A stretch of 60,000 nucleotides of DNA from Nematostella vectensis. Its lineage: Eukaryota; Cnidaria; Anthozoa; Actiniaria; Edwardsiidae. The notes beneath the pieces are model-generated. The model was not told the DNA's origin. It worked only from the letters and a program-made list of their open reading frames with translations, and ran no database searches. Both the position numbers and the translations under genes were made by a program. Positions 21,657 to 32,370 of the stretch are shown in pieces. The DNA is taken from assembly GCF_932526225.1 (NCBI RefSeq), contig NC_064038.1, positions 14,407,647 through 14,467,646 of the forward strand, in the 5' to 3' direction. Each line of letters begins with the position of its first letter. Positions within the stretch are counted from its first letter, which is position 1.

Positions 21657-22080
21657 TAGATTTTATTGGGTCCGGCGGATATTATCTAGGCCGTGGTGAA
21701 GAAGTTATGCCAGCCTATCAATTTCTTATAGGCTTGGGTCCGGCCAAAATTTTTCTTGGCCGAGGTGAGGAAGTTATGCTAGCCTATCAATTTCTTATAG
21801 GCTTGGGTCCGGCAAATATTTTCTATGCCGGGGTGAGGAAGTTATGCTAGCCTATCAATGTTCTTATAGGCTTGGGTCCGGCTAAATTATCTATGCCGGG
21901 ATGAAGGAGTTATTCTAGCCTATTAATTTTCGTATAGGTTTGGGTCCGGTCAATTTTTCTAGGCCCGGGTGAAGGATATATACCAGCTTATCAATTTTTA
22001 TTTAGGCAGGACACCGGACTAAAATATTTTAGACCTGGAAGGAGTTATGCTAACCTATCGATATTATTTAGGCTTCGGTT
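21657..22080 (+). repeat. Tandem hairpin-forming repeat in the DIRS 5' region, six copies
   Basis: Units of about 62-68 bases contain GGGTCCGGC...GCCGNGGTGANGAAGTTATG followed by CTAGCCTATCAATTTCTTATAGGCTT. GGCC/GGCC and AGCCTAT/ATAGGCT are short inverted pairs in each unit, so the RNA would form a row of stem-loops. It lies between repeat A1 and the gag region. Confidence 0.88.
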
Positions 22081-22279
22081 CGGCTATATTCATCGGCAAA
22101 AAAAACTGCAGGGCGACTACGACTCGAACGAAGTGCTTTAAACCACAGCTCAGATCCATGTGGGATCTAGAGCTGCGACCGGGCTAGCGTGATGCCAATT
22201 GTGCGGATCAGGCATGCGGCCTTTGCTAGTCTAAAACTCCGTCGGATAGCCAAACTATCCTTGCGAGTATGTATACATA

Positions 22280-22500
22280 AATGTGGACTTTAGAAGCACA
22301 CTAGCATACACACATTGGCACCAGTTTTTTTGCCGATGAAGTTTAAATGAGGCAAACCGGCTATACCATGCTGACGAGTCAAGGACGAAACAGCTGTCCA
22401 TTGTTGCCGATCTGCACGGGTAATAGACTGTGCTAGCGTCCCGTCTTGGCCCGACTGGTGCCAATGTGTGTATGCTAGTGTGCTTCTAAAGTTCACATTA
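22280..22500. repeat. Long inverted repeat enclosing the ribozyme
   Basis: The arm at 22287-22323 (CTTTAGAAGCACACTAGCAT and on through CACATTGGCACCAG) is repeated as reverse complement at 22456-22492, with further matching outside (AATGTG/CACATT). The loop of about 130 bases holds the hammerhead motif. A second, shorter inverted pair links TTCATCGGCAAAAAAAACTG at about 22088 with CAGTTTTTTTGCCGATGAA at about 22323. Confidence 0.88.
22357..22410 (+). ncRNA. Predicted type I hammerhead ribozyme with minimal stem III
   Basis: The plus strand shows the conserved core in order: CTGACGA (22371-22377), stem II GTC/GAC with loop AAG (22378-22386), GAAA (22387-22390), CAGCTG as a very short stem III, then the cleavage triplet GTC (22396-22398). 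Stem I is ATG/CAT next to the core, an internal loop, then CGGC/GCCG. A stem I internal loop and a tiny stem III are known features of animal hammerheads in Penelope-like elements and retrozymes. Cleavage is predicted after C22398. The fold was done by eye; no second tandem copy was seen nearby. Confidence 0.7.
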
Positions 22501-22502
22501 AT

Positions 22503-22909
22503 GATGTTGAAGCAGCCCTTCGTCATGTGAGGAAGGTGGTGTCCCGGGCTCCCGAGTCATTTGATGCGCATCTCGCGGTCTCGTCTTTGGAAATTCTTGT
22601 AGACGCCGCAAAGTTCTCATCGCATAAAGAAGCGAATTATTATGAATCTTGTCTTGAAGCCATTCGAGAGCACGTCCATGACGGGAACGTCCGTACCCTA
22701 CTGCAAAAGCTGGTAGGGTCCAAAGAGGATTGTAAAGTGGCCTCGATTACTGACAGGTGGAAGAAGCTTGGGAAACCCGCTCAACCTTGCTATTCTACAC
22801 CGCCTGGCTATACGCCACCTTCTAGTTATGCGCCTCAGCCTGTCTACCATGACCCTCGAGCATCTTACAGGGGCAATCAAGGGTGTTTCTCCTGTGGAAG
22901 TTTCTCCCA
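22503..22909 (+). CDS. DIRS gag-like ORF with zinc knuckle, fused to RNase H region
   Basis: The frame reads through VRKVVSRAPESFDAHLAVSS, then a helical stretch, a proline/tyrosine-rich linker (YTPPSSYAPQPVYHDP) and CFSCGSFSHG, half of a CCHC knuckle. It then runs directly into sequence that in full DIRS elements lies after the reverse transcriptase. The start is not certain because the hairpin with the ribozyme lies immediately upstream. Confidence 0.7.
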
Positions 22910-23674
22910 TGGCTCGATTCCATTATCTCTAATGCTTCCAATAGTGGTTGGGGAGGTTCTATTCTTACTAATCAAGGCCAACGTACTACCATTCGTGACT
23001 ACTGGACCCCACGAATAGATGCGCTTCCTATTTGTGTTAAGGAAACATATGCTTTAGTGTATACACTCCAAGCTGGGAAGGAAATCCTTCAAAACGCTCG
23101 AGTCGATGCCGAAGTTGACAGTACTACTCTTATTTACTCTTGGAAGAGAGGAGGAGGCAAGAGCAAACCTATGACTGAAGCGCTTAAGGAATTTTTCTAT
23201 ACGTCCCGTGACCTTAATATCAGTCTTCAACTTTGCTATGTTCCATCCGACTTGAACCAGGCAGACGCTCCTTCGCGCTCTCGTTCTGAGCTTGATGTTT
23301 CACTTAGCCCGTCTTCCTGGTCAAAGATCCAGATAGCCTTTGGTCCTCATGATTTTGACTTAATGGCCCTCGACTCTAACGCTCAGAAGGACTATACGGG
23401 AACTCCTCTTCCACACTTCACCCCCTGGCCTACACATTCTTCAGGAGGAGTTTATGTCTTCCGCCAGGACATATCCCGTATAAACGCTTATGTTTTTCCC
23501 CAAAATTTGTTGATTGGTCCGTTACTACGTTTTATGGAATGTAATCAACGCCCCTTTACACTTGTCGTTCCGGATCTTCAACCTCGCAAATATTGGTGGC
23601 CCATTATCAATTCGCGTGCTTTTGAGACCCTTCTATTCGGAAAGAAAGGCGAAGGTTCCCAAGATGGACATTAA
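22910..23674 (+). CDS. DIRS RNase H and methyltransferase-like region
   Basis: Begins close to NASNSGWGGSIL, the RNase H opening strand (DAS.SGWG in related elements; the first Asp is Asn here). ETYALVYTLQ supplies the Glu, and VPSDLNQADAPSR the late RNase H motif. FGPHDFDLMALDSNAQ followed by LPHFTPWPTHSSGGVYVF is the conserved region downstream of RNase H in DIRS pol, which includes the methyltransferase-like part. Reading frame intact to 23674, overlapping the start of the recombinase gene. Confidence 0.82.
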   Translation, partial: WLDSIISNASNSGWGGSILTNQGQRTTIRDYWTPRIDALPICVKETYALVYTLQAGKEILQNARVDAEVDSTTLIYSWKRGGGKSKPMTEALKEFFYTSRDLNISLQLCYVPSDLNQADAPSRSRSELDVSLSPSSWSKIQIAFGPHDFDLMALDSNAQKDYTGTPLPHFTPWPTHSSGGVYVFRQDISRINAYVFPQNLLIGPLLRFMECNQRPFTLVVPDLQPRKYWWPIINSRAFETLLFGKKGEGSQDGH

Positions 23675-24770
23675 TTTACAACAATTAGAAGACATGATTA
23701 CGAATCTGAAGAAGACGACGTCAGGAAAACCATACGAGAAGCAAAAGTCCAGTTTATGTAAAGAATTTTCAACGTTCTTAGGTAACTTGCCATTTCCTAA
23801 ATCTATCTTATGACGATATCATTCGAGTTTTAGTCTTTGAAGATCGGTCAGGTAAAACGCTAGTTCTTATCTCGGATTGTCCTAATCTAGTGCTTCGTTT
23901 CTCTGAGGGTTGTAATTGCCCAAAACGCCTCGCTGCGTCTACCGTAGACAGTTTGATTGGTAAATTACGCTCTATATTTTCTAATAACGGTAGAGGAGGC
24001 GAATTGCACGAGGCCCTAGGTAAAAGTAATCCTGCGACGCATTCTTCTGTTAAACAATATCTTAAGGCAATCTCAGAAGAACAAGCTCGTAATTACCCCT
24101 AACATTACCCCGAAGCAAGCTAGCCCTTTGTTTTTAGATAAGCTTGTTAAGCTTGCTAAGCATTTACATTCGGGTTTAGCTACACCGGGTATCCTTGCTA
24201 TAGACTTATATATTGTTTCTCGGGACCTAGCCTTCTTTACTGTTAACTTTTTTGCAGGAGATAGATCCTCCGGCCAGGGTAAAGTTAGGACTAAGGAGGT
24301 CTTACAACTTCCCGACGACTCCGGATTTTTGTTTAATCATACTTTCTTTAAAACGCTTAGGGTAAAAGACAGAAATTTTTTCTTCGTATAAAAGTTACTT
24401 CTCCATATGTATGTCATATTACAAATTTAAAAAGCTATGTTTGTCTGTAATAGAATGAGGATAGAATTAAGACATGGATTTCTATTTAAATCTACAACGC
24501 CTAATAATTGTGTTTCTACTTCGCCATTTGTTGGGTCAACGATAGCTAGTAGACTCTCCAAATATTTAAAGGATTTAGGAATTTATGAGGGAGAAACGAT
24601 TCACAGTTTCAGAGGTGCATGCTCTATCACTCTATGCTCGGTGTTTCGGAGAAGCAGGTCGCTCAACATGTTGGTTGGAATAATAATGACATGGTTTCTT
24701 ATTATTCTGAAGTTTATAAAGTAGTGCATGCATCCGCAACTGCTTCAACTCTCGCTGCAAGCGCAGCTCA
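23667..24770 (+). pseudogene. DIRS tyrosine recombinase, frameshifted
   Basis: The N-terminal core-binding part is at 23667-24102 and the catalytic part at 24128-24770, in at least four frame pieces. Catalytic residues are recognisable: Arg in GDRSSGQGKVRTKEVL, HSFRGA (His-x-x-Arg), HVGWNNNDM and a Tyr in YYSEVYK. Breaks lie near 23815, 24102, 24390 and 24640. The enzyme integrates the element by recombination of a circular intermediate. This copy cannot make it in one piece. Confidence 0.85.
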
Positions 24771-24789
24771 CACTGATAACTCTATTACT

Positions 24790-24853
24790 TTCCTATTACT
24801 CTTCACAGCTCTGAAGTCATTGTTCTCTTTATTCATATAAATAATATTATACT
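24790..24853 (+). repeat. DIRS split direct repeat B1
   Basis: CACAGCTCTGAAGTCATTGT and TTATTCATATA...ATATTATACT match B2 at 25045-25108. It abuts A2 through a shared ACT. Confidence 0.86.
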
Positions 24854-24958
24854 ATTCTCGGTATGCATAAATTAGAATAATTACTTATAAGACTGTGAAG
24901 ATAACGATAATTTACTCAGTCTTCACCAAACGGCTTAGCAGAAGGTTATGTGATTTGC
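24851..24958 (+). repeat. DIRS split direct repeat A2
   Basis: Second copy of A1 (20728-20835). It follows B1 directly and is separated from B2 by about 85 bases of unique sequence. Confidence 0.88.
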
Positions 24959-25044
24959 ACCCACCCTCCTCCCTGCAGGAACGGAACTCTCTCTTTCACT
25001 CGTCTTTTATTTCAGGACCTGCTCTTGGCCTCAGAGCTTATGCT

Positions 25045-25108
25045 TTCCCATTACTCTTTACAGCTCTGAAGTCATTGTTCTCTTTATTCATATAGAGAAT
25101 ATTATACT
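25045..25108 (+). repeat. DIRS split direct repeat B2 (right end)
   Basis: Last 64 bases of the element, ending ATATTATACT; BEL/Pao 2 coding sequence resumes at once after it. Confidence 0.86.
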
Positions 25109-28100
25109 GTACTTAAGCCACTCGTGTGTGCCCGTCTTGTCTAGGGTAGGTTTCCACGATTCTTCCTAAAGGCCAGCGACCTTTTGGGAGATCCGGATCC
25201 AGTGCTATCACTACGTCTCCTTCCTTTAAGTCCTTCATTTCCTTAGTACACTTCGCTCTAGTGTTCAGTGTTGGGAGTTATTCCCGTTGCCATCGCGACC
25301 ATACCTTAGAAATAATCGCGTGGACCTTGCGCCAGCGGTTGCGTGGATTATATGCCGCAGTATCCACAGTTTCAGGAGCAAACCGTCCCCTCATCTGTCC
25401 ATGAAGGAAGTGATTAGGGGTTAAAGGAACGTTATCCCTGTGATCTGCAAACTGATATGTTAACTGACGAGAGTTGAGTAGACTCTCAACCCCGGTACAA
25501 ACAGTAACCAACTCTTTATCTGTGACATCATTTCCAACCTCTGCGTAGAAGGCGTGTTAGCCGCCTTGACAATTATCTCGTGTGCCCCAACGAAGTGTGG
25601 AGCGCCTGGCGGGTTGAACCGCCACTTTATCCCCTTCTGTGCTGTAGCAAGCATAACATTGTCGGTGTCAATCTGACCAACAAGTTCCTGGAACTCATTA
25701 ACCGCACCAACACAATTGGTGCCATTGTCACTCACAATCTCCTTTGGCAACCCTCTTCTGTTCGTGAACCTGTTCAACGCCCTTAAAAAGCTGTCTGTGT
25801 CGAGTCCCCATGACACCTCTAGGTGTACTGCAGTCTTCGATAAACATGTAAACACACATAACCATATCTTGAGTCGGCTTCGTCCGCGCCCCTGGATAGT
25901 GATAAATGTACCCGCAAAGTCTACTGCTGTCTGGTCAAACGGACGAAGTGAGAAACGAAGTCTCACCTGAGGAAGCGGCGTCATTACCTGAGTGGCGGTC
26001 TCGTTTTTCTGCTTCCTACACTTGTTACACTCATGCTCCCACTCTCTGATCTCTTCACACGCAGCGATGATCCAGTACCTATCACTGATCTGCGATAAGA
26101 TAAAAGTTCGACCCTACACTGTGATTGGCCAACTCATGATAGTGCTTGACTATCAATTTGGTCACCCAATGTCCCCTTGGTAATATATTAGGGAATCTGA
26201 CATCATAAGTTAGCTCGTCTGCAAAATGAAGCCGTCCGTCACAGCGAATAACCTCCTGCTCATCCAATCTAGGACACAACATGGCGAGTAAACTCTTACT
26301 TGGGAGTTGCTTCCCTGTTGCGAGCGCCTTGTACTCTTCGGTAAATGCTTGGCATTGAGCCAGTCGTATTATGCCCTCCTCCGAATGACTGAGTTCCTCC
26401 GGGTGTAGTTCGCGTCCAATCAGCCTGTCCTGTAGGTTTCTCATGTTGAACACTACTCGCCGTACTCGAGCATGTAAGCGCACAAAGCGTGTCCAGCTTG
26501 AGAATCGTGTAGGCTCAAGCTTCCACTCCTTGTCTACTGATGCTGTCACCTCACTCCCTTCCGGAATCTCTGCATCCGACTAGTCAGCACTCTGCTTACA
26601 TGTACTTCTTCTTCTTCCTTGCTGCCCGCTGTCTTCGTTTCCAGTAACAGCTTGAGGTGATTTCCTTTCTCATCTTAGACCACTTTGTCTTGTCCTGTAA
26701 CAGCCATGTGTGCCCATGCCACCACAGTGAGCTATCCGAAAGTTCCTCTGGAGTTGCACCTCTGGTGCACAGATCCGCAGGGTTTTTCTTGGTCACGACA
26801 TGTTGCCACTGTGAAGGTTCGGTAGCCATCTGGATCTCCCCAATGCGGTACGCAACAAAGGGGCAGAAGTTCCGGCCATGACCCCGAACCCACCAAAGAA
26901 CATCCATGCTATTATAGTAAAATGTCACTGACTGCATAGGTATGCCCAGAATCTGTGTCAGATGCTGAGTCAACCGTAAGCCCAGCACTGCTCCCATGAG
27001 CTCCAGTCTAGGTACCGTCACAGGTTTTACTGGAGTCACTTTACTCTTTGAAGCGATCATTCGACTTGAAGTTGTGTTGTCGTCATAGCAACACACAAGG
27101 TATGCTACTGCCCCATATCCCTGAATAGAAGCATCGACAAAGGTGATAATCTTCTTCTCAACACCCACCTTATTGTCACAAAAACACCTGGGGATCCTTA
27201 CACACTTCAAATAAGACAACTGTCCGAACCACTCAACCATTTGTGCAGCAACATCATCCTGGATGACATCATCCCAATCATAACCCATTGCCCAGAGCTT
27301 CTGAAGAATTATCTTCGCAACCACTACAAACGAACTCACAAAACCCAAGGGGTCGAAAACAGTTGCGATTTTTCGAAGTACATTTCGCTTTGTCAACTGA
27401 ATGTCAGATGGCACGGCTACCGCAGTCACGGTGAACTTGTCCTCATTGCTGTGCCAAGATATTCCTAGTGTCTTCACTACAGGGTCCTGATTGTCACCTA
27501 TCTTCTTCTCACTTGCATGCTCATTCTCTGGAATGGTAGCCATGACTTCTGGGGAATTTGAAATCCACTTTCTAGCATGAATCCCTGCCAAACCCCATAA
27601 TCCTCTCAGCTGACCGTAAAGCTCGATGCCCTCTTCGACACTAGCAACAATGTCAATAGAATCATCCATGTAAGTTGACTTCAGCACAGTCTCTATCTGC
27701 TGCCACTGGATATTCATGTTGATATCTTCTGGCATTTTCTTGAGCGACAAACTGTGCAGAGTTCTTCCCAAAAACAGCTCGACTAAACTCATAAACATCT
27801 GGCTCTCGGCCAGTGTCACAGTCGCGCCATAGTATACGGAAATATGGTCGATCCTCTTCTTCTATCTCTATTTGCATATACATTATTACCTTAATGTCAC
27901 AAGCCAAAGCCACTAGATTACGACGGAAACGTACAAGGACATTAAACAGGTCTTGCTGAAGCTTGGGTCCTGCTCTAATCGTATCATTCAACGACACCCC
28001 TTCGCATTTGGCTGCACAATCTATTACGATTCCAACCTTCGTAGTAGATTTGTTCAGTCTCACCACCGCGAAATGTGGGAGAAGCCAGGCCTGAGGGGGC

Positions 28101-28930
28101 GGTGCTTCATTAGGTGGAACCTTCCGCAAGTAACCCTTTTCCTCGTATGCTTTTATTGTCGCCTGGTACTGCTTCTGCACAAAATCGTCCTTCTCAAACT
28201 AGTTTGTTCTCTGTGTTTAACAGACGAGACATTGCAATGGATGTGTTGTCTGGCAGCTTCGGTCTTCCATCCTTCCAAGGTATTCCTATTTTATCTGCCA
28301 CTTTCATAGCTCATAGTGTCGCTAAGTTTCTTGTTCGCCTTGTTCTCTTCCTCTGTCTAAACTCTGTTGACCTGGGAATCGGTACCGTAACTCTCAATTT
28401 CCCAGAACCTCCTGAGTGTATTGTCCACTTCACCACACCCACTACCACTTGTTCTCCTACTATGTAATGTCCGAATAACATGAGCTCGCGCAGAAGAATG
28501 TTACCTTGTCATCACGTTTCCCTATGCATGTCCAGCCGAGGGGACCTAGCCGAGCGATTGGCTCCCCCGGCTGTCCACGGATATCAGCCTTGAATAATGC
28601 ATATCAGTGTTGTCTACACCAATTAACAAATCTACTAGAAATCCATTAGCTGGTTTTGCGAGTTCACAGTTCTTCAGATGCGACCATCTGTCCTTAGACC
28701 TTAGATTCGCTTCAGTCTTCGACTTTGTAGCTTCCAGTCACCTTGCTAGGGCATGTTTTGACATTTACAGACCTGCTAAACTGCCCATTTACACTCAATC
28801 TCTACGGTAGCAGGCATGGATTGAAATGTCTCAACTGCATCATTCAACACATTGACTTGCACGGTTACGTATGACTCGTCAATCCCCAATTTCCCTGCAA
28901 TATCCTCGTTTAGAAATGTCTCGTTCGACG
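25109..28930 (-). pseudogene. BEL/Pao element 2 pol, broken
   Basis: Pieces in order on the minus strand: RT start (28180-27662, EEKGYLRKVP and VIDCAAKCEGVSLNDTI), RT palm and RNase H (27819-26596, with an intact YMDD box and TFVDASIQGYGAVAY), the H2C2 integrase region (26549-26082), the integrase core (25984-25460, DQTAVDFAGTF and EIVSDNGTN), then the C-terminal BEL domain (25511-25115, ending PLGRIVETYPRQDGHTR). Frameshifts separate each piece; a protease region with many stops lies at about 28930-28200. No intact protein can come from it. Confidence 0.88.
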
Positions 28931-28959
28931 CATCATCCAGCAGCGCATTCACTTTGACT

Positions 28960-30449
28960 TTACGACCATTCGCTATGACTTCTCGTTGGTGCCCCCTCCC
29001 GTGGATTCACAGGGGCCCGGGTTTCTTGCTGGCTCGGAAGCGGTACATCATGAAGTAGAACATGGTGGGTTTTCTTGCAACCATTCTTATCACAAGACTT
29101 GGATCTAGGACAGTCTGCACCCCTGTGATCACTAGCGAGGCATCGGAAACACAAGTTATTATTATTCGCAAAACTCCATCGATCCGACACACTCAATCCC
29201 TGAAAACCACTACAAGACCACACTTTATGATTACCGTTGCAAAAATTACTAGGTTTGGGCCTAGCCCCCATAGAAACCTCTCTATTACCACTCCCGAACA
29301 TAACTCGTGCGCCACCACCACCCCTACGACTGGTTTAGGATTTTCCGGCTCTCCACTCTTCAATTAATTTCCATGCAACATTTCTGTTGTTTCCCTGACC
29401 CGTACGTCCTCTTTCAGCCAATCTTTCAAACTCAAAACAGATTTCAACTGACTATGCTCTCGCAGCCACCGACTATATTTCTCCACATGCTCATTACATA
29501 ACTTCCTTACTAACAAGCTATGCAAAGTTCCTTCTCCTAGCTCGCCGTCTCTGCTCTCTGCTTGAAGTTTGACAACAGTCACACGTACCTGATCAGCAAA
29601 CTTCTCAAAACCCTGAATGTCACTGTTCTCCAAAGGAACAAATCCTTCAAGTTGTTCCATGTATGCCTGCGTTGACCACCAAACTTGGTCCTCAATATTT
29701 CCTTGGCTTCTTCATACTCCGGTTCAGAAACACCAAGTCCCTGAATTGCCTCTCGTGCGGTTCCCTACAGACTCTGTCGCAGCCTTACCATTTTAACGTT
29801 TATTGGCTCAACTTCTTTATCGACTAGGCTCTCAAATAGAGCCCAGTAGTCCTCGAAATTTGTCTTGTCCCCCGAAAAAGATGGCACTTGTAGCGGCTTA
29901 AGACGATGACGGGAGAAATCACTAAGTTGGGATGATGGTGATAAAGGGACATGTGGATTGGATCCTTGCACTGAGGTGTGGAAACTCTGGCCGTCTCCCC
30001 CTACAACACCGGCAGGCACTGCTTTGATTAGTACGCGTACCATGGTCTCTGATTGCTCTTTCTGCTTTCTCAATAACTTGCCGTGTTTCCTGCAGCGTTG
30101 CATCCTTATTAACAGAGTCTCCCTTTTGTAGATAAACCCCGGTGAGTTCATCCATTACTACCAGACATCTTTTCAAGGCTTCCCAAAAATGATCAATTTC
30201 CTCTTGCACCTTTTCCTTATCAAAATCTTCTTCATTGATTGACCTCTTCAACTGATGTTTTGACTTCGTAACCAATGTTTTTCGTGACCTTTTGTCGCGC
30301 TTCAATTCGAGTATGATTTTTTCGCTTCGAACTTCCGGACTCTCCGCCCAATGTCCCATCTCCTCTGTTTTATAGCGATCCTGATCCCGATTCCGGCATT
30401 TCCGACACGTGCTTCTTAGCTTGCGAACAAAAACAAAGTCCAGATACAC
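28960..30449 (-). pseudogene. BEL/Pao element 2 gag, broken
   Basis: Three frame pieces: the N-terminal charged region and DUF1759-type core (30449-29765, LQVPSFSGDKTNFEDYWALF), the middle gag region (29660-29364) and cysteine knuckles (29301-28960, CFRCLASDHRGADC, then CDKNGCKKTHHVLLH). Frameshifts near 29700 and 29350 separate them. Confidence 0.83.
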
Positions 30450-30886
30450 TCCAAATAAACACTAATACGATAAATCCGACGACGATAAACGATGAGAATA
30501 ATCAATAACCCTATGTCCATCCACGCACCACGAAGTTGACGATAAACAATGAAATCCAAGCCCAACAATGGACTTCGAACTCGACGATAAACGAAGAAAA
30601 ACTGACTCCGAAACTCGCCAATAAAACGATGAAATCCAAGCCGAACCACGGACCCCGAACTCGACGATTGGCGAAATAATATATCCCTAAATTAACTGTG
30701 AGCAAGTCGATACATAAGGCGGACAAAAACGGCTTCACGATGACAAATATCCAACCAAAACACAGCTTCTTTTTTCGATACGATGACGATGAATCGCGAT
30801 AAATGTTGAAACCAAGGCCATCCACGGCCTCTAGCCTTCACAAAGTCGAAACAAGATATTTCTCTGGTCCTGGCGTGGTCGCCAAA

Positions 30887-30944
30887 TGTTCGATAGGACG
30901 ACGAAACAATGTTAAACCAACGAGATTTAATAAAACTCTCTCTA
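30887..30944 (-). repeat. BEL/Pao element 2, LTR end at the right (5') side, truncated
   Basis: 58 bases match the left LTR end. A primer-binding-like TGGCGACCACGCCAGG lies right inside (30869-30884 read on the minus strand). R1 sequence begins immediately at 30945, so most of this LTR seems lost. Confidence 0.68.
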
Positions 30945-32370
30945 CTGCCATGTAATAATAAATAATATTGGCCCATCCAAATGGATCAAGAAAGCACTAC
31001 TTTTATAATATTAAATATGCAGTATGAAAGATAACAAATGCTAAACCTTGGTGTGAAAAAGCAGAAAAATTTCAAGGTATCTTAAATAACAGAAAATATT
31101 TTTCAAGAGTCTAATGGTAAATTCTTATTTCCACTTAGTTACACTATGTATTTCTGTTTATCAAAGCAGCATTCTAACAAGCTTTGACCTTGTGTATATC
31201 ACGGATTTGATCTTGAATATATCAAGGATGTAACAGCATTCTAGAAATTAAGATGCAATACTGCAGTTTTTAATTTACAACAACTGGTTATTTAGAAGAA
31301 TATATTGAAATTACAAATATACCTCCTTCTCATGCATAACATATTGGTGCACCCACCCTTTGGCCTGTTGTTTATAGAATCCCTGGATCCACCCATACTG
31401 GCTACTAAATGCAATGGAGGCAAATCCTTAAATTACTAAAAATTAATTCCAATTTCTAATTTCAAACCAAACCATGTAAATTGACCTTTGTAGAGAGGAA
31501 TAAATGAACAAAAAAACAAAAAGTCAATCGGGAGTGGAAAAAGGGAGAAATGTGACTCTACTTGAAAAAAAAAATGACTATACTTTTAAAATATACATAA
31601 CAATAATGCAATTTAATAGCCTAACTGACCACTTTCCTAACATTTACCATTTCCCTATTACTTTAGGTTTGCTAAAACTATTTGCTTTACAAATTTATTA
31701 TTGAAAAGGCACAAGTTTGTTGTTATCTTTATATAATTTAAGTACTGTGCTCTAATAAAAAAAACATTACCTTTATAGAATTCACATTAATGTACACTTG
31801 TATCAAAGCTACATTCTGACCAGCTTTGCATTTGCAAAGAAACATAATGGATGAAACAGCATTCCAAAGATAGAATGATCTAGTTATACATTTCAGATGC
31901 TATATGTAAGTTTCATCTATCACTTAATTGTGATACTCCACAACAAAGGAAATTAAAATCCACAAATATACCTCCAGTCATGCATTACATATTGGTGCAC
32001 CCACCCTTTAGCAAAGGTGGCCTGCTGTTTTATTGAAACCCTGGATCCATGCATGCTAATGCTACTCCAAAATTAAATGGAATGGAGGAGAACAAATTAA
32101 CTTGGAAAGCAAATTCTAAACTAATTATCTGATATTAATAAAAAGTGCTAAATGAAAATGTCTAATTTCTAACCTAACTTACCCTATTAAATTCATTTGA
32201 TTGAAACATCATTGATAATATCATATGGGTACAAAAAAGGCAACAAAGAGAAAAAGAAAACAAAATGATACAATATCTTTGAATAAAAATTAACAGAATG
32301 CAACAACTTGATTGAGCACTTTCCTAACATTTCCTCTTTTCCTCATTATCTTTAGGTTGATAGAAAAAAC
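30945..32370 (+). repeat. Dispersed repeat R1, remainder of copy 1
   Basis: It continues R1 from ACTGCCATGTAATAA and shares long blocks with the copy at 59111 onward: AACAAGCTTTGACCTTGTG, GGATGTAACAGCATTC, ATGCATTACATATTGGTGCA and CCCTGGATCCACCCATACTG. Inside the copy the blocks occur twice (about 31169 and 31811) in two variants, so R1 is itself a diverged dimer. No coding potential beyond chance. Confidence 0.8.

Larger units (their letters stand above)
20728..25108 (+). mobile_element. DIRS-type tyrosine-recombinase retrotransposon lacking RT
   Basis: A plus-strand element with split direct repeats in the order A1 - body - B1 - A2 - B2 (A 108 bases, B 64 bases), the end structure of PAT/Ngaro-type DIRS elements. 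ACT stands at both outer junctions and at the B1-A2 junction, as expected for recombination through a circle junction. The body holds hairpin-forming tandem repeats, a hammerhead-like ribozyme, a gag with zinc knuckle, RNase H, a methyltransferase-like region and a tyrosine recombinase, but no reverse transcriptase core: the gag zinc knuckle runs straight into RNase H near 22910. It must have been mobilised in trans or damaged after insertion. Confidence 0.9.
20414..30944 (-). mobile_element. BEL/Pao LTR retrotransposon 2, decayed and interrupted
   Basis: A minus-strand element with gag (30449-28960) and pol (about 28930-25110), matching LTR ends at 30887-30944 and 20414-20471, and a primer-binding-like TGGCGACCACGCCAGG just inside the right LTR. 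It is cut by many frameshifts and stops and carries a complete DIRS-type element (20728-25108) in its 3' region. It is much older than element 1. It lies in the 17-kb intron that splits discoidin domain 2. Confidence 0.88.

Noticed and set aside
28114-29501. Several plus-strand frames opposite BEL/Pao 2
   Set aside because: They are antisense shadows of the element's gag and pol remnants.
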